10,956 bases of DNA from Sphingomonadaceae bacterium (lineage in GTDB: Bacteria > Pseudomonadota > Alphaproteobacteria > Sphingomonadales > Sphingomonadaceae). Positions 1-7,078 of the stretch are shown piece after piece (the first letter of the stretch is position 1; each line of letters opens with the position of its first letter). The DNA lies in assembly GCA_947442095.1 (NCBI GenBank), contig CANEVG010000087.1, positions 1-10,956 on the forward strand. The letters are read 5' to 3'. The notes below the pieces were generated by a model. The model searched no databases, was not told the origin of the DNA, and was given only the letters and a program-made list of their open reading frames with translations. The position numbers were made by a program, and so were the translations under genes.

Positions 1-1214
1 ACGCCCTTGAGATTGATCACGACCGGCGCACCGAAGCCCGTTCGATCGCGCGCGCGCAGCCAGGTGATCTCCGATATGGCAATGCCGTTGACCGGCGCGT
101 TGGCATCTAGCCGCGCGGCGATATTCACCGTATCGCCCCAGTAGTCATAGGCCATGCGCGTCTCGCCGATGACGCCGCCGACCACAGGGCCGCTGTGGAT
201 GCCGGCTCGAAGGGCAACTTCGACCCCGGCATTACGGCCCATTTCCGGCACGCCAGCGATGACTGCTCGGGCAAAGGCGACGGCCGCGTCTGCGCTGTTG
301 CCGCAAGCCACGTTGCCCCCGGCAATGGCGAGATAGGCATCGCCTACCGTCTTGACCTTCTCCACCCCAAATTGGCGCGCGCAGGCATCGGCATGGTTGA
401 AGAAGCCATTCAGCAGTTCAACGAGGTGCCCGGGCGAGACGCGCTTCGTCAGGGTGGAAAAACCAACCATGTCGATGAATATCACGCTCGCATCGGCGTA
501 GGAATCGGCCACAAGCTGGCCGCTGCGGATGCGCTCCACGGCAGCTGGCGGCAGCATGTTCAGCACCAGTGCTTCGCTACGCGCGCGCTCGGCATCGAGC
601 GAATCTGCCAGCTGGAATGCGGCACGGCTAGTGCGGCCCACGGCAAGGTTTATAGCGGCCATGATCAATGCACCGCTAGCGAAGCTGAGTGATGCATAGA
701 CCACTGCCGGGAGGTGGGGTTGGCCGCTCGTGATTTGGGCAAGCCAGACCAGAAAATCGCAGGCAAGCCAGGCGAGGAAACTGCGTGGCCATCCTGCAAG
801 GGTGACGGCTGCAAATGCTACGATGATCAGCTTGTTGATGACACCCACGACATGAAGCCCCTTCTCGAGGCTGGCAAAGTGCTCAAAAAGCATGACGTTG
901 ATCAGGCCCACCAGCACAGACAAAGCGAGCAGCGAGATGAAGTCGACTATCGGGTAGCGGATGTAGTCATCCCAGAAAGTGATGCCGATATACCCGCCGC
1001 AGACTACCAGCGAGAGGCCGAGGAAAATCGCCAGCTGTGCGTTTTCGGCAGAAGTGAGGAACATCGGGTTAACGATGGAATAGGCAAGCGCAATGACCAT
1101 GAATATGACGCCATAGAGCCGCACAAACGGCAACCGCAGCGTGCGCGCCCGCTCGGAATAGCGGCGCTCGGTCTGGTCATCAGCAAAGCGGCTGAACACC
1201 CCCGGCTGGCTCAT
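1..1214 (-). CDS. Membrane-anchored class III adenylate cyclase (C-terminus cut by window edge)
   Basis: Makes cAMP from ATP at the inner membrane. The 404 visible residues begin with a short hydrophilic N-terminus and about six hydrophobic segments (roughly 30-50, 58-80, 87-110, 122-142, 143-163, 169-192). A charged helical linker follows (about 203-232, containing LNMLPP), then the catalytic domain from about 240. All class III catalytic residues are visible: metal-binding Asp248 (IFIDMVGFS) and Asp292 (VGDAY), adenine-selecting Lys288 (KVKTVGD) and Asp357 (YDYWGDTVN), and transition-state Asn364 and Arg368 (NIAARL). Lys/Asp rather than the Glu/Cys of guanylate cyclases argues for ATP as substrate. 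The domain runs off the window shortly before its expected end. ATG at 1214 has AAGG upstream; a GTG at 1244 behind AGGGGAG with 5-base spacing is a real alternative that adds ten residues. I do not recognise the membrane domain as a named sensor. Divergent from the PilZ gene. Confidence 0.9.
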   Translation of the reverse strand, partial: MSQPGVFSRFADDQTERRYSERARTLRLPFVRLYGVIFMVIALAYSIVNPMFLTSAENAQLAIFLGLSLVVCGGYIGITFWDDYIRYPIVDFISLLALSVLVGLINVMLFEHFASLEKGLHVVGVINKLIIVAFAAVTLAGWPRSFLAWLACDFLVWLAQITSGQPHLPAVVYASLSFASGALIMAAINLAVGRTSRAAFQLADSLDAERARSEALVLNMLPPAAVERIRSGQLVADSYADASVIFIDMVGFSTLTKRVSPGHLVELLNGFFNHADACARQFGVEKVKTVGDAYLAIAGGNVACGNSADAAVAFARAVIAGVPEMGRNAGVEVALRAGIHSGPVVGGVIGETRMAYDYWGDTVNIAARLDANAPVNGIAISEITWLRARDRTGFGAPVVINLKG

Positions 1215-1427
1215 CGTGATCGCGCCTTTGGCAACTTCCCCCACGTATACTCCCCTGCCCCCAAGGCACCTACGAGGTCCCTACTCGGCAAACTTTGCAG
1301 AAAACATAATTTTCCCCGGATCGGACCTATCGGTGTCTCGGCACCGGATCAATGCGTAGGGGCTGAAGGCACTCACCACCCTGCCGTCCTCATGCTTGTG
1401 GTAAACACAGCAGCCAGGAGCAGTCAG
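1215..1427. promoter_or_regulatory. Divergent intergenic region between cyclase and PilZ genes
   Basis: This 213-base gap must hold the promoters of both divergent genes. It contains an A+T-rich patch at about 1291-1316 (including ACATAATTTT) that stands out from the GC-rich surroundings. I could not match a convincing -35/-10 pair at normal spacing on either strand, so no promoter is placed. The PilZ ribosome binding site CAGGAG lies at 1415-1420. The possible cyclase site AGGGGAG lies just upstream of the alternative GTG start at 1244, on the minus strand. Confidence 0.4.
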
Positions 1428-1832
1428 ATGTTTGATGAGCCGATGTTCGATAGGTTCGGCGAAGTGGAGCAAATCAAGGGACGCCGCGCCAAGCGGCTGG
1501 GGTTTGAATTGCCCGTGCGCTGCAAGCATGGCCTCGTGCGGTCAACGGTCATGCTTAAAGATCTCACAACGCACGGTGCGCGGATCGAGGGAATTCCCCC
1601 GCAGCGTATTGGCGAATCAATCACGCTGTTTCTCCCCGGACTTTCCCCCAAGATCGCCTTTGTCATGTGGTCCGAGACCAAGACCTCGGGGCTGGAGTTC
1701 GAACTGCCGCTGCACGAGAACGTGTTCGCAACGCTCGTTGCCGATTATGCGATCGGCCATCTGCAGCGTCTCGAGCTGGGCCGCGCTGCACCCGCGCGCC
1801 CCGACGCCCGCCCGGCTCGCCACGCAGCCTGA
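1428..1832 (+). CDS. Stand-alone PilZ-domain protein, likely c-di-GMP receptor
   Basis: A 134-residue cytosolic protein that is essentially one PilZ domain. PilZ domains bind cyclic di-GMP and pass the signal to motility, polysaccharide or enzyme partners. The first binding motif, RxxxR, is at Arg19-Arg23 (in KGRRAKR). The second, usually (D/N)xSxxG, reads DLTTHG at 45-50, with Thr in place of Ser. The following beta-barrel strands fit the fold (GESITLFLPGL, then IAFVMWSE and GLEFELPLH at about 91-97). The C-terminal tail from about 118 is rich in Ala, Pro and Arg and probably disordered. The ATG at 1428 was chosen because CAGGAG lies 7 bases upstream; an in-frame ATG at 1392 lacks such a site. 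The neighbouring divergent cyclase suggests a link between nucleotide second messengers, but that is inference. The target of this protein cannot be read from the sequence. Confidence 0.85.
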   Translation: MFDEPMFDRFGEVEQIKGRRAKRLGFELPVRCKHGLVRSTVMLKDLTTHGARIEGIPPQRIGESITLFLPGLSPKIAFVMWSETKTSGLEFELPLHENVFATLVADYAIGHLQRLELGRAAPARPDARPARHAA

Positions 1833-1979
1833 GGCGGCGCGCGATTACATCTCGGGCTTAAACTACCTGATCACCGCATTCGGCCTTGCATCTTGGGCAA
1901 TTCCCGCTAAGCGCCATCGCTCCTGAGAGGCAGGCGCAGCCTGTGTCTCGCGAACCCAAGAAAGCCGGAGGGGCCCCGC

Positions 1980-2015
1980 AATACCGCGGATCAGCCAGCG
2001 ATCGGTTAGAGTATT
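1980..2015 (+). promoter_or_regulatory. Candidate S6:S18-type leader hairpin upstream of rpsF
   Basis: The 199-base gap between the PilZ gene and rpsF ends in a foldable segment. AATA (1980-1983) can pair with TATT (2012-2015), CCG (1984-1986) with CGG (2003-2005), and ATC (1990-1992) with GAT (2000-2002). This leaves CGG as a bulge and AGCCAGC as the loop; an alternative pairs GATC with GATC and bulges GCG. In many bacteria the S6:S18 complex represses its own operon through a leader hairpin with an exposed CCG element, so this is a plausible equivalent. The pairing is short and was worked out by eye. A weak promoter-like pair, TTGCAT (1886-1891) and TAAGCG (1908-1913), lies upstream. GGGGCCCC just before the hairpin is self-complementary. 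Confidence 0.35.
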
Positions 2016-2031
2016 AAAGGACGCACGACGC

Positions 2032-2394
2032 ATGCCGCTTTACGAGCATGTTTTCCTTGCGCGTCAGGATCTGAGCCAGGCTCAGGTCGACGTGCTGGCC
2101 GCCACCGCCACCGAAATCATCGAGAGCAACAACGGCAAGGTCATCAAGACCGAGACCTGGGGTCTTCGTTCGCTGGCCTACAAGATCCAAAAGAACCGCA
2201 AGGCACACTTCGTGCTGCTCGACATCGAAGCGCCAGCCGGCGTTGTCGCCGAGCTTGAGCGCCAGACGGCGATCAACGAAGATATCATCCGTTTCATGAC
2301 CGTACGTGTCGATGAACACGAAGCCGGCCCGTCGGTAATGATGCGCAAGAACGACCGCGAGCGCACCCGCCGCCGCGAACGCGAAGGGGAATAA
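2032..2394 (+). CDS. rpsF: 30S ribosomal protein S6
   Basis: A 120-residue small-subunit protein that pairs with S18 on the 16S rRNA platform. The N-terminus MPLYEHVFLARQDLS, the central ETWGLRSLAYKIQKNRKAHF block and the NEDIIRFMTVRV strand are typical of bacterial S6. The tail from about 100 is strongly basic (RKNDRERTRRRERE), as in alphaproteobacterial S6. First gene of rpsF-rpsR-rplI. AAAGGA at 2016-2021 lies 10 bases before the ATG, a slightly long spacing that sits beside the leader hairpin and would suit translational control. Stop is followed by only three bases before rpsR. Confidence 0.97.
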   Translation: MPLYEHVFLARQDLSQAQVDVLAATATEIIESNNGKVIKTETWGLRSLAYKIQKNRKAHFVLLDIEAPAGVVAELERQTAINEDIIRFMTVRVDEHEAGPSVMMRKNDRERTRRREREGE

Positions 2395-2397
2395 TCC

Positions 2398-2622
2398 ATG
2401 GCCCGTCCCTTTTTCCGTCGCCGCAAGTCGTGCCCTTTCTCGGGCAAGGGCGCACCTGTCATCGATTACAAGGACGTGCGCCTGCTGCAGGGCTTCATGT
2501 CCGAGCGTGGCAAGATCGTGCCTTCGCGCATCACCGCCGTTTCGGCAAAGAAGCAGCGTGAGCTGGGCCAGGCGATCAAACGCGCCCGGCACATCGGCCT
2601 GCTTCCCTACATCGTCAAGTAA
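2398..2622 (+). CDS. rpsR: 30S ribosomal protein S18
   Basis: A 74-residue basic protein that forms a heterodimer with S6 in the 30S subunit. The N-terminal MARPFFRRRKSCPFSG, IDYKDVRLLQGFMSERGKI and the C-terminal AIKRARHIGLLPYIVK are classic S18 blocks at normal family length. The start is supported by AAGGGGA at 2384-2390, which lies in the 3' end of rpsF, 7 bases before the ATG. The three-base gap from rpsF suggests translational coupling, which would keep S6 and S18 in equal supply. Confidence 0.97.
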   Translation: MARPFFRRRKSCPFSGKGAPVIDYKDVRLLQGFMSERGKIVPSRITAVSAKKQRELGQAIKRARHIGLLPYIVK

Positions 2623-2634
2623 GGAGCGCCAGAC

Positions 2635-3231
2635 ATGCAGATCATCCTGCTCGAGCGCATTGAGAAGCTGGGCTCCATCGGTGATGTCGTCACCGTCAAG
2701 GACGGCTACGCCCGCAACTTCCTGCTGCCCAACAAAAAGGCGCTGCGCGCCAACGAAGCCAACCGCAAGGTTTTTGAATCGCGCCGTGCGCAGATCGAAG
2801 CTGACAACGCAGCGCGCCGCGAAGAAGCCAAGCTCGAATCCGGCAATGTCGAGGGCAAGGAAGTGGTGCTGATCCGCGCCTCGTCCAACTCCGGCCAGCT
2901 CTACGGTTCGGTCTCGGTGCGCGACATCGTCGATGCGCTGGTCGAACAGGGCGCCAAGGTGACCAAGGCTATGGTCGTGCTCGAACGCCCGATCAAGGCT
3001 ATCGGCATCTCGACCGTCAAGGTTTCGCTGCACCCCGAAGTGAGCGTAACCGTCAAGGTCAACGTCGCTCGCTCGCCTGACGAAGCCGCGCTGCAGTCGC
3101 AGGGCGTCGATGTCATCGATGCCATGTTCGATGCCGATGAGGGCGGCTTCACGGAAGCCTATGACCCCAACGCTGAACCGGGCGAAATTCCGGCCGACTT
3201 GCTCGAGGACACCGCCGAAGCGGAAGCCTGA
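2635..3231 (+). CDS. rplI: 50S ribosomal protein L9 with acidic C-terminal extension
   Basis: L9 binds 23S rRNA at the base of the L1 stalk and helps keep the reading frame. The N-terminal domain (MQIILLERIEKLGSIGD, then KDGYARNFLLPNKKA, residues 1-45), the charged connecting helix (about 42-75) and the C-terminal domain (to about 149) are intact. The protein is 198 residues, against about 150 in E. coli. Residues 150-198 form an extra tail with 15 Asp/Glu and no Lys or Arg, a kind of extension seen in alphaproteobacterial L9. AAGGAG at 2621-2626 overlaps the rpsR stop codon and is 8 bases before the ATG, so rplI belongs to the same operon. A strong terminator follows 30 bases after the stop. 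Confidence 0.96.
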   Translation: MQIILLERIEKLGSIGDVVTVKDGYARNFLLPNKKALRANEANRKVFESRRAQIEADNAARREEAKLESGNVEGKEVVLIRASSNSGQLYGSVSVRDIVDALVEQGAKVTKAMVVLERPIKAIGISTVKVSLHPEVSVTVKVNVARSPDEAALQSQGVDVIDAMFDADEGGFTEAYDPNAEPGEIPADLLEDTAEAEA

Positions 3232-3261
3232 GCAAGACGGCCTCGGCCAAAGAACGAAATG

Positions 3262-3295
3262 GGGCGCTTCCGGCAAGGAAGCGCCCTTTTTCTTT
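3262..3295 (+). terminator. Intrinsic terminator of the rpsF-rpsR-rplI operon
   Basis: A perfect 10-base-pair GC-rich stem, GGGCGCTTCC (3262-3271) with GGAAGCGCCC (3277-3286), closes a GGCAA loop. It is followed by TTTTTCTTT (3287-3295). It sits 30 bases after the rplI stop and separates the ribosomal operon from the acylase gene. Confidence 0.93.
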
Positions 3296-3358
3296 GGCGG
3301 TGCCCAGCTTGCGCGAAACACGTGGCATGACTTGGCCGGTTCCATGCTCACCCCAACT

Positions 3359-3373
3359 GATCAGCATTTGATC
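3359..3373. repeat. Inverted repeat overlapping the acylase -35 box (possible operator)
   Basis: GATCA (3359-3363) and TGATC (3369-3373) form a perfect 5-base inverted repeat around GCATT. Flanking ACT (3356-3358) and AGT (3376-3378) extend it if two bases are skipped on the right. The right arm coincides with the proposed -35 element TTGATC, so a dimeric regulator bound here would compete with RNA polymerase. The arms are short and chance cannot be excluded. Confidence 0.25.
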
Positions 3374-3396
3374 CCAGTGCCTTGCCGCCATATGCT
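3368..3396 (+). promoter_or_regulatory. Candidate sigma-70 promoter of the acylase gene
   Basis: TTGATC (3368-3373, four of six matches to the -35 consensus) and TATGCT (3391-3396, four of six to the -10) are separated by exactly 17 bases. Transcription would begin near 3403, giving a leader of about 20 bases that contains GGAGG at 3412-3416. Its place between the terminator of the upstream operon and the acylase start fits an independent transcription unit. Confidence 0.4.
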
Positions 3397-3421
3397 CAGC
3401 TGGTCTAAACTGGAGGATGCC

Positions 3422-5581
3422 ATGAATTTTGCTCGCACCGTCGCCATCGCGGCCCTCCTTGCTGGAACCGCGACGGTTCATGCGGCTGCGAAACCTGCGC
3501 CATCATCTGGTGACGTGAAGATCGAACGCGATGAATGGGGCATCGCGCACATCACTGGCGAGACCGACGCCGACGCGGTCTACGGCATGATCTATGCGCA
3601 GGCCGAAGATGACTTCCCCCGTATCGAACGCAACTACCTCGTCAGCCTGGGAAGATTGGCGGAAGCGGAAGGTGAAGACGCTGTCTGGCAGGACCTGCGG
3701 CAGCGCTTGTGGATTGATCCCGAAACGCTAAAGGCTGATTACGGGCGCAGCCCCGGGTGGCTGCGCAAGCTCATGGATGCCTGGGCTGCAGGCCTCAACG
3801 CTTACCTCGCCGATCATCCGCAAGTGAAGCCCAGGGTGCTGACGCATTTCGAGCCATGGATGGCGCTGAGCTTCAGCGAGGGCAGCATCGGCGGCGATAT
3901 CGAGCGCGTGCCACTGTCGCAGCTCGAGGCGTTCTACGGCCGCCGACAGGTCGCGATGACAGACGCTGAGCGCGGGCTGCTGCTGCGCGAACCACAAGGC
4001 TCGAACGGCATAGCCATCGCCCCCTCGCGCACCGAGGGCGAGCATGCACTGCTGCTGATCAATCCGCACACCAGCTTCTTCTTCCGCGCCGAACAGCAAG
4101 TGACCAGTGCGCAAGGGCTCAACGCCTATGGTGCGGCGACCTGGGGACAGTTCTTCATCTATCAGGGCTTCAACCAGAACGCCGGTTGGATGCACACCTC
4201 GAGCGGGGTCGACAATGTCGACGAGTTTGCCGAAACCATTGTCGAGCGCTCCGGCGAGCCGCCCGCCTACCGGGTGGGCGATGCGGTCAAGCCCCTGCGC
4301 CAGCAAAACGTGGCTCTCACCGTGCGGCTTAGCGATGGCACGATGGCCAAGCGCAGCTTCACGACCTGGGCCAGCGAACACGGTCCGATCGTGCGCGAGG
4401 AGGGCGGCAAATGGATCGCCTTCGCGCTAATGCACAAACCCGTCGAAGCGCTGCAGCAAAGCTTCCTGCGCACCAAGGCCCGCGATCTCAAGAGCTTCCT
4501 CAATGTGGCCGACCTCAAGGCCAATTCCTCCAACAACACGCTGTTCGCCGACGCGAAGGGCGCAATTGCCTATCTCCATCCCCAGTTCGTGCCGATCCGC
4601 GACAACAGCTTCGACTGGCGCAAGCCCGTCGATGGCAGCAATCCGCTGGCCCGCTGGAACGGGCTGCACGCCGTCTCAAGCCTGCCCAATGCGCTCACCC
4701 CAGCGCATGGCTGGGCCTTCAACGTCAACAACGCGCCGTGGACTGCCGCTGGGCCGGACAGTCCAAAAGCCGCTGATTTTCCGCGCTACATGGATGAAGC
4801 AGGTCAAAACGCGCGCGAAGCCCATGCTCGGGCCGTGCTCGCTGACCGCAAGGATTTCACGCTCGAACGCCTGATGGCCGCGGCCTATGATCCCGCGCTC
4901 CCCGCGTTTGACCGGCTGCTCCCGCCGCTGTTCGCAGCGCACGCCGCCACGCCCGATACACAGCGCGATGGCCCGATCAAGCTGCTGCAAGGCTGGGACC
5001 ACAAATGGGCGCTCGGCTCCACTGCCACTAGCCTCGCGGTCGGTTATGCCGAAGCGCTGTGGGCGCGCGTCGCCGAACAGGCGGATGGCGACGAGGAAAG
5101 CCTGTGGGAGCGGATGAACAATCGCATCACCGATGCCCAGCGCCGCGCCGCGCTCGATGACGCGGTGAACCGGCTCGTCGGCGATTTCGGTTCTTGGCAA
5201 GTGCCATGGGGCCAGATCAATCGCTACCAACGGAACGACGGCGCGATCAAGCAGACCTTCGACGACGCGAAGGCCAGCACCCCGATCCCGTTCGCCAGCG
5301 GCAATTGGGGCTCCCTCGCCTCGTTCGGCGCGGCCCGCTATCCCGGCACCAAGCGGATGTACGGCACCAGCGGCAACAGCTTCGTCGCGGTGGTCGAGTT
5401 CGGCCCGAAAGTGCGCGCCCGCGCCATCAGCATCGGCGGTGAAAGCAACGATCCGAAGAGCCCCCACTTCGCCGATCAGGTGGACCGTTATGCCCGCGGC
5501 GATCTTAGGCCGGTCTGGTTCTACCCGGAAGACCTCAAGGGCCACGTGGTCTCCAGCAAAGTGCTCAAACGAATGCGCTGA
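3422..5581 (+). CDS. Exported penicillin-acylase-family Ntn-hydrolase (possible acyl-homoserine lactone acylase)
   Basis: A 719-residue precursor of an amide-hydrolysing acylase of the group that includes penicillin G acylase, aculeacin acylase and the quorum-quenching enzyme PvdQ. A Sec signal peptide (residues 1 to about 21, cleavage near VHA|AAK) sends it to the periplasm. The alpha chain would span to Gly193, and self-cleavage before Ser194 (QGSNGIAIA) exposes the N-terminal Ser nucleophile of the beta chain. His216 in INPHTSFF is beta position 23 and Val263 is beta position 70, matching positions described for PvdQ-type acylases. FNVNNAPW (433-440) supplies the expected oxyanion Asn region. 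GGAGG lies 5 bases before the chosen ATG; the reading frame is open far upstream into rplI, but that part has no signal peptide at its start. Family, export and maturation are secure. The substrate (lactone, beta-lactam or lipopeptide side chain) is not determined by sequence. Confidence 0.88.
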   Translation: MNFARTVAIAALLAGTATVHAAAKPAPSSGDVKIERDEWGIAHITGETDADAVYGMIYAQAEDDFPRIERNYLVSLGRLAEAEGEDAVWQDLRQRLWIDPETLKADYGRSPGWLRKLMDAWAAGLNAYLADHPQVKPRVLTHFEPWMALSFSEGSIGGDIERVPLSQLEAFYGRRQVAMTDAERGLLLREPQGSNGIAIAPSRTEGEHALLLINPHTSFFFRAEQQVTSAQGLNAYGAATWGQFFIYQGFNQNAGWMHTSSGVDNVDEFAETIVERSGEPPAYRVGDAVKPLRQQNVALTVRLSDGTMAKRSFTTWASEHGPIVREEGGKWIAFALMHKPVEALQQSFLRTKARDLKSFLNVADLKANSSNNTLFADAKGAIAYLHPQFVPIRDNSFDWRKPVDGSNPLARWNGLHAVSSLPNALTPAHGWAFNVNNAPWTAAGPDSPKAADFPRYMDEAGQNAREAHARAVLADRKDFTLERLMAAAYDPALPAFDRLLPPLFAAHAATPDTQRDGPIKLLQGWDHKWALGSTATSLAVGYAEALWARVAEQADGDEESLWERMNNRITDAQRRAALDDAVNRLVGDFGSWQVPWGQINRYQRNDGAIKQTFDDAKASTPIPFASGNWGSLASFGAARYPGTKRMYGTSGNSFVAVVEFGPKVRARAISIGGESNDPKSPHFADQVDRYARGDLRPVWFYPEDLKGHVVSSKVLKRMR

Positions 5582-5626
5582 CGCCTGCGACTTCCAAACG
5601 TCGCGCAGCGCAGGTACACTCAGGCC

Positions 5627-7063
5627 ATGGATCATATCACTTCCGTACTCGACGAGCTTTCGCGCATCTACACCGCCTCGGTCGCCCGGCTGCGCGAGGA
5701 CGTGATGGCCTTTGCTGCGACAGGCAAACTGCCGCCCGAGGAGCGCCGGCACGACGGCAGCTATTGCTATCCGGAGCTGCGCATCCACTTCGGCGGTGAG
5801 CCGAGCATCGAGCCCACAGGCCACTCCTTCGGCCGCCTCAGCCAGAAGGGCACCTATGCCTGCACTGTCACCCGCCCGGCGCTGTTTGCCGATTATCTGA
5901 CCGAGCAGCTGGGCATCATCCTGCAAGGCTTCGACGTAACGGTGGAAGCGGCAGTCTCGCGCCAGGAGATCCCGTTTGCCTATGTGCTCGATGGCAGCCT
6001 CGGCGCGCAGATGGGCAGCGTCGGCCCGCAGGAACTGGCGCGGCACTTCCCGAACGCGGAACTGGCGCATATCGGTGATGAGATTGCGGACGGCGAGTAT
6101 AACGTGGGCGATGGGCCGCTGCCGCTCGCGCTTTTCGATGGCCTGCGCACCGATTTCAGCCTCGCGCGGCTGACGCACTACACCGGAACACCCGCCGAGG
6201 ATTTCCAGCGCTATATCCTCTTCACCAACTACCACCGTTATGTCGACGAATTCGTCGACTGGGCGGGCCTGCAACTCGGCACTGGGGAGTATAGCGCGCT
6301 TTCAGGCGCGGGCGGCCTCAACCTGACGGAGCCGACCGACAATGCGCGCGCCCGCATGTCGGACACCGCGTGGCGGCGGCACCAGATGCCCGCGTATCAC
6401 CTCGTCGCGCCGGACCGCAACGGGATCACGCTGGTCAATATCGGCGTCGGCCCGTCCAACGCCAAGACGATCTGCGACCACCTAGCGGTGCTCCGGCCCG
6501 AGGCTTGGCTGATGATCGGCCATTGCGGCGGCCTGCGCCCCACGCAGAAGATCGGCGACTATGTGCTGGCCCACGCATACTTGCGCGATGATCACGTACT
6601 CGATCCGGTGCTGCCGCCTGAAATCCCGATCCCGGCCATTGCCGAAGTGCAGGTCGCGCTGGCGCGCGCGGCGGAGATCGTTAGCGGTGCGGGCGGGTCG
6701 GACCTCAAGCGGCGTATGCGCACAGGCACGGTCGTCACCACCGACGACCGCAACTGGGAACTGCGCTATTCGCACTCCGCCCGCCGCCTGAGCCTGAGCC
6801 GCGCGGTCGGCATCGACATGGAATCGGCTACCATCGCCGCACAGGGTTACCGCTTCCGCGTGCCCTACGGCACCCTGCTCTGCGTCTCGGACAAGCCGCT
6901 CCACGGCGAACTTAAGCTGCCGGGGCAAGCCAACCGCTTTTATGAGGAAGCGATCTCCAGCCACCTCGCCATCGGCACGACCGCTTGCGCGCTGCTGCGC
7001 GCCGAAGGAGCAAAGCTGCACAGCCGCAAGCTGCGCGCATTCAACGAACCACCGTTCCGCTGA
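5627..7063 (+). CDS. amn: AMP nucleosidase
   Basis: Hydrolyses AMP to adenine and ribose 5-phosphate, helping to set adenylate levels in the cytosol. Its 478 residues are close to the 484 of the E. coli enzyme. The N-terminal AMN-specific domain (about 1-175) contains YCYPELRIHFGG and LTEQLGIILQGFDV. The C-terminal nucleoside-phosphorylase-like domain carries VNIGVGPSNAKTICDH (from about 269), GHCGGLRPTQKIGDYV (from 298), IDMESATIAAQG (from 396) for ribose binding, and SDKPLHGE, where Asp422 is the likely acid that protonates the leaving adenine. It lies 45 bases after the acylase on the same strand with no terminator between them, so read-through is possible, although the functions are not obviously linked. 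The ribosome binding site is weak (CAGGT at 5611-5615). The gene is convergent with the M2 peptidase, whose stop codon is 15 bases away. Confidence 0.95.
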   Translation: MDHITSVLDELSRIYTASVARLREDVMAFAATGKLPPEERRHDGSYCYPELRIHFGGEPSIEPTGHSFGRLSQKGTYACTVTRPALFADYLTEQLGIILQGFDVTVEAAVSRQEIPFAYVLDGSLGAQMGSVGPQELARHFPNAELAHIGDEIADGEYNVGDGPLPLALFDGLRTDFSLARLTHYTGTPAEDFQRYILFTNYHRYVDEFVDWAGLQLGTGEYSALSGAGGLNLTEPTDNARARMSDTAWRRHQMPAYHLVAPDRNGITLVNIGVGPSNAKTICDHLAVLRPEAWLMIGHCGGLRPTQKIGDYVLAHAYLRDDHVLDPVLPPEIPIPAIAEVQVALARAAEIVSGAGGSDLKRRMRTGTVVTTDDRNWELRYSHSARRLSLSRAVGIDMESATIAAQGYRFRVPYGTLLCVSDKPLHGELKLPGQANRFYEEAISSHLAIGTTACALLRAEGAKLHSRKLRAFNEPPFR

Positions 7064-7078
7064 CGCAGCTGCCAGGCC

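Noticed and set aside
714..1427. Upstream part of the open frame that continues into the PilZ gene
   Set aside because: It is antisense to the adenylate cyclase and lies before the well-placed CAGGAG and ATG of the PilZ gene.
2014..3351. A 445-codon open frame on the minus strand across rpsF, rpsR and rplI
   Set aside because: It is antisense to three certain ribosomal protein genes and its translation shows no recognisable domain. Long antisense frames are expected in GC-rich coding DNA.
3356..3378. Possible LuxR-type lux box before the acylase (CTG ... CAG)
   Set aside because: The CTG and CAG half-sites are 15 bases apart, too far for a standard lux box, and the arms do not match the consensus.
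3110..3421. N-terminal extension of the acylase frame back into rplI
   Set aside because: The extension crosses the terminator and overlaps rplI. The signal peptide and GGAGG site mark 3422 as the start.
4676..6274. A 532-codon open frame on the minus strand
   Set aside because: It spans the 3' half of the acylase and the 5' half of amn in antisense, with no known motif. It is a composition effect.
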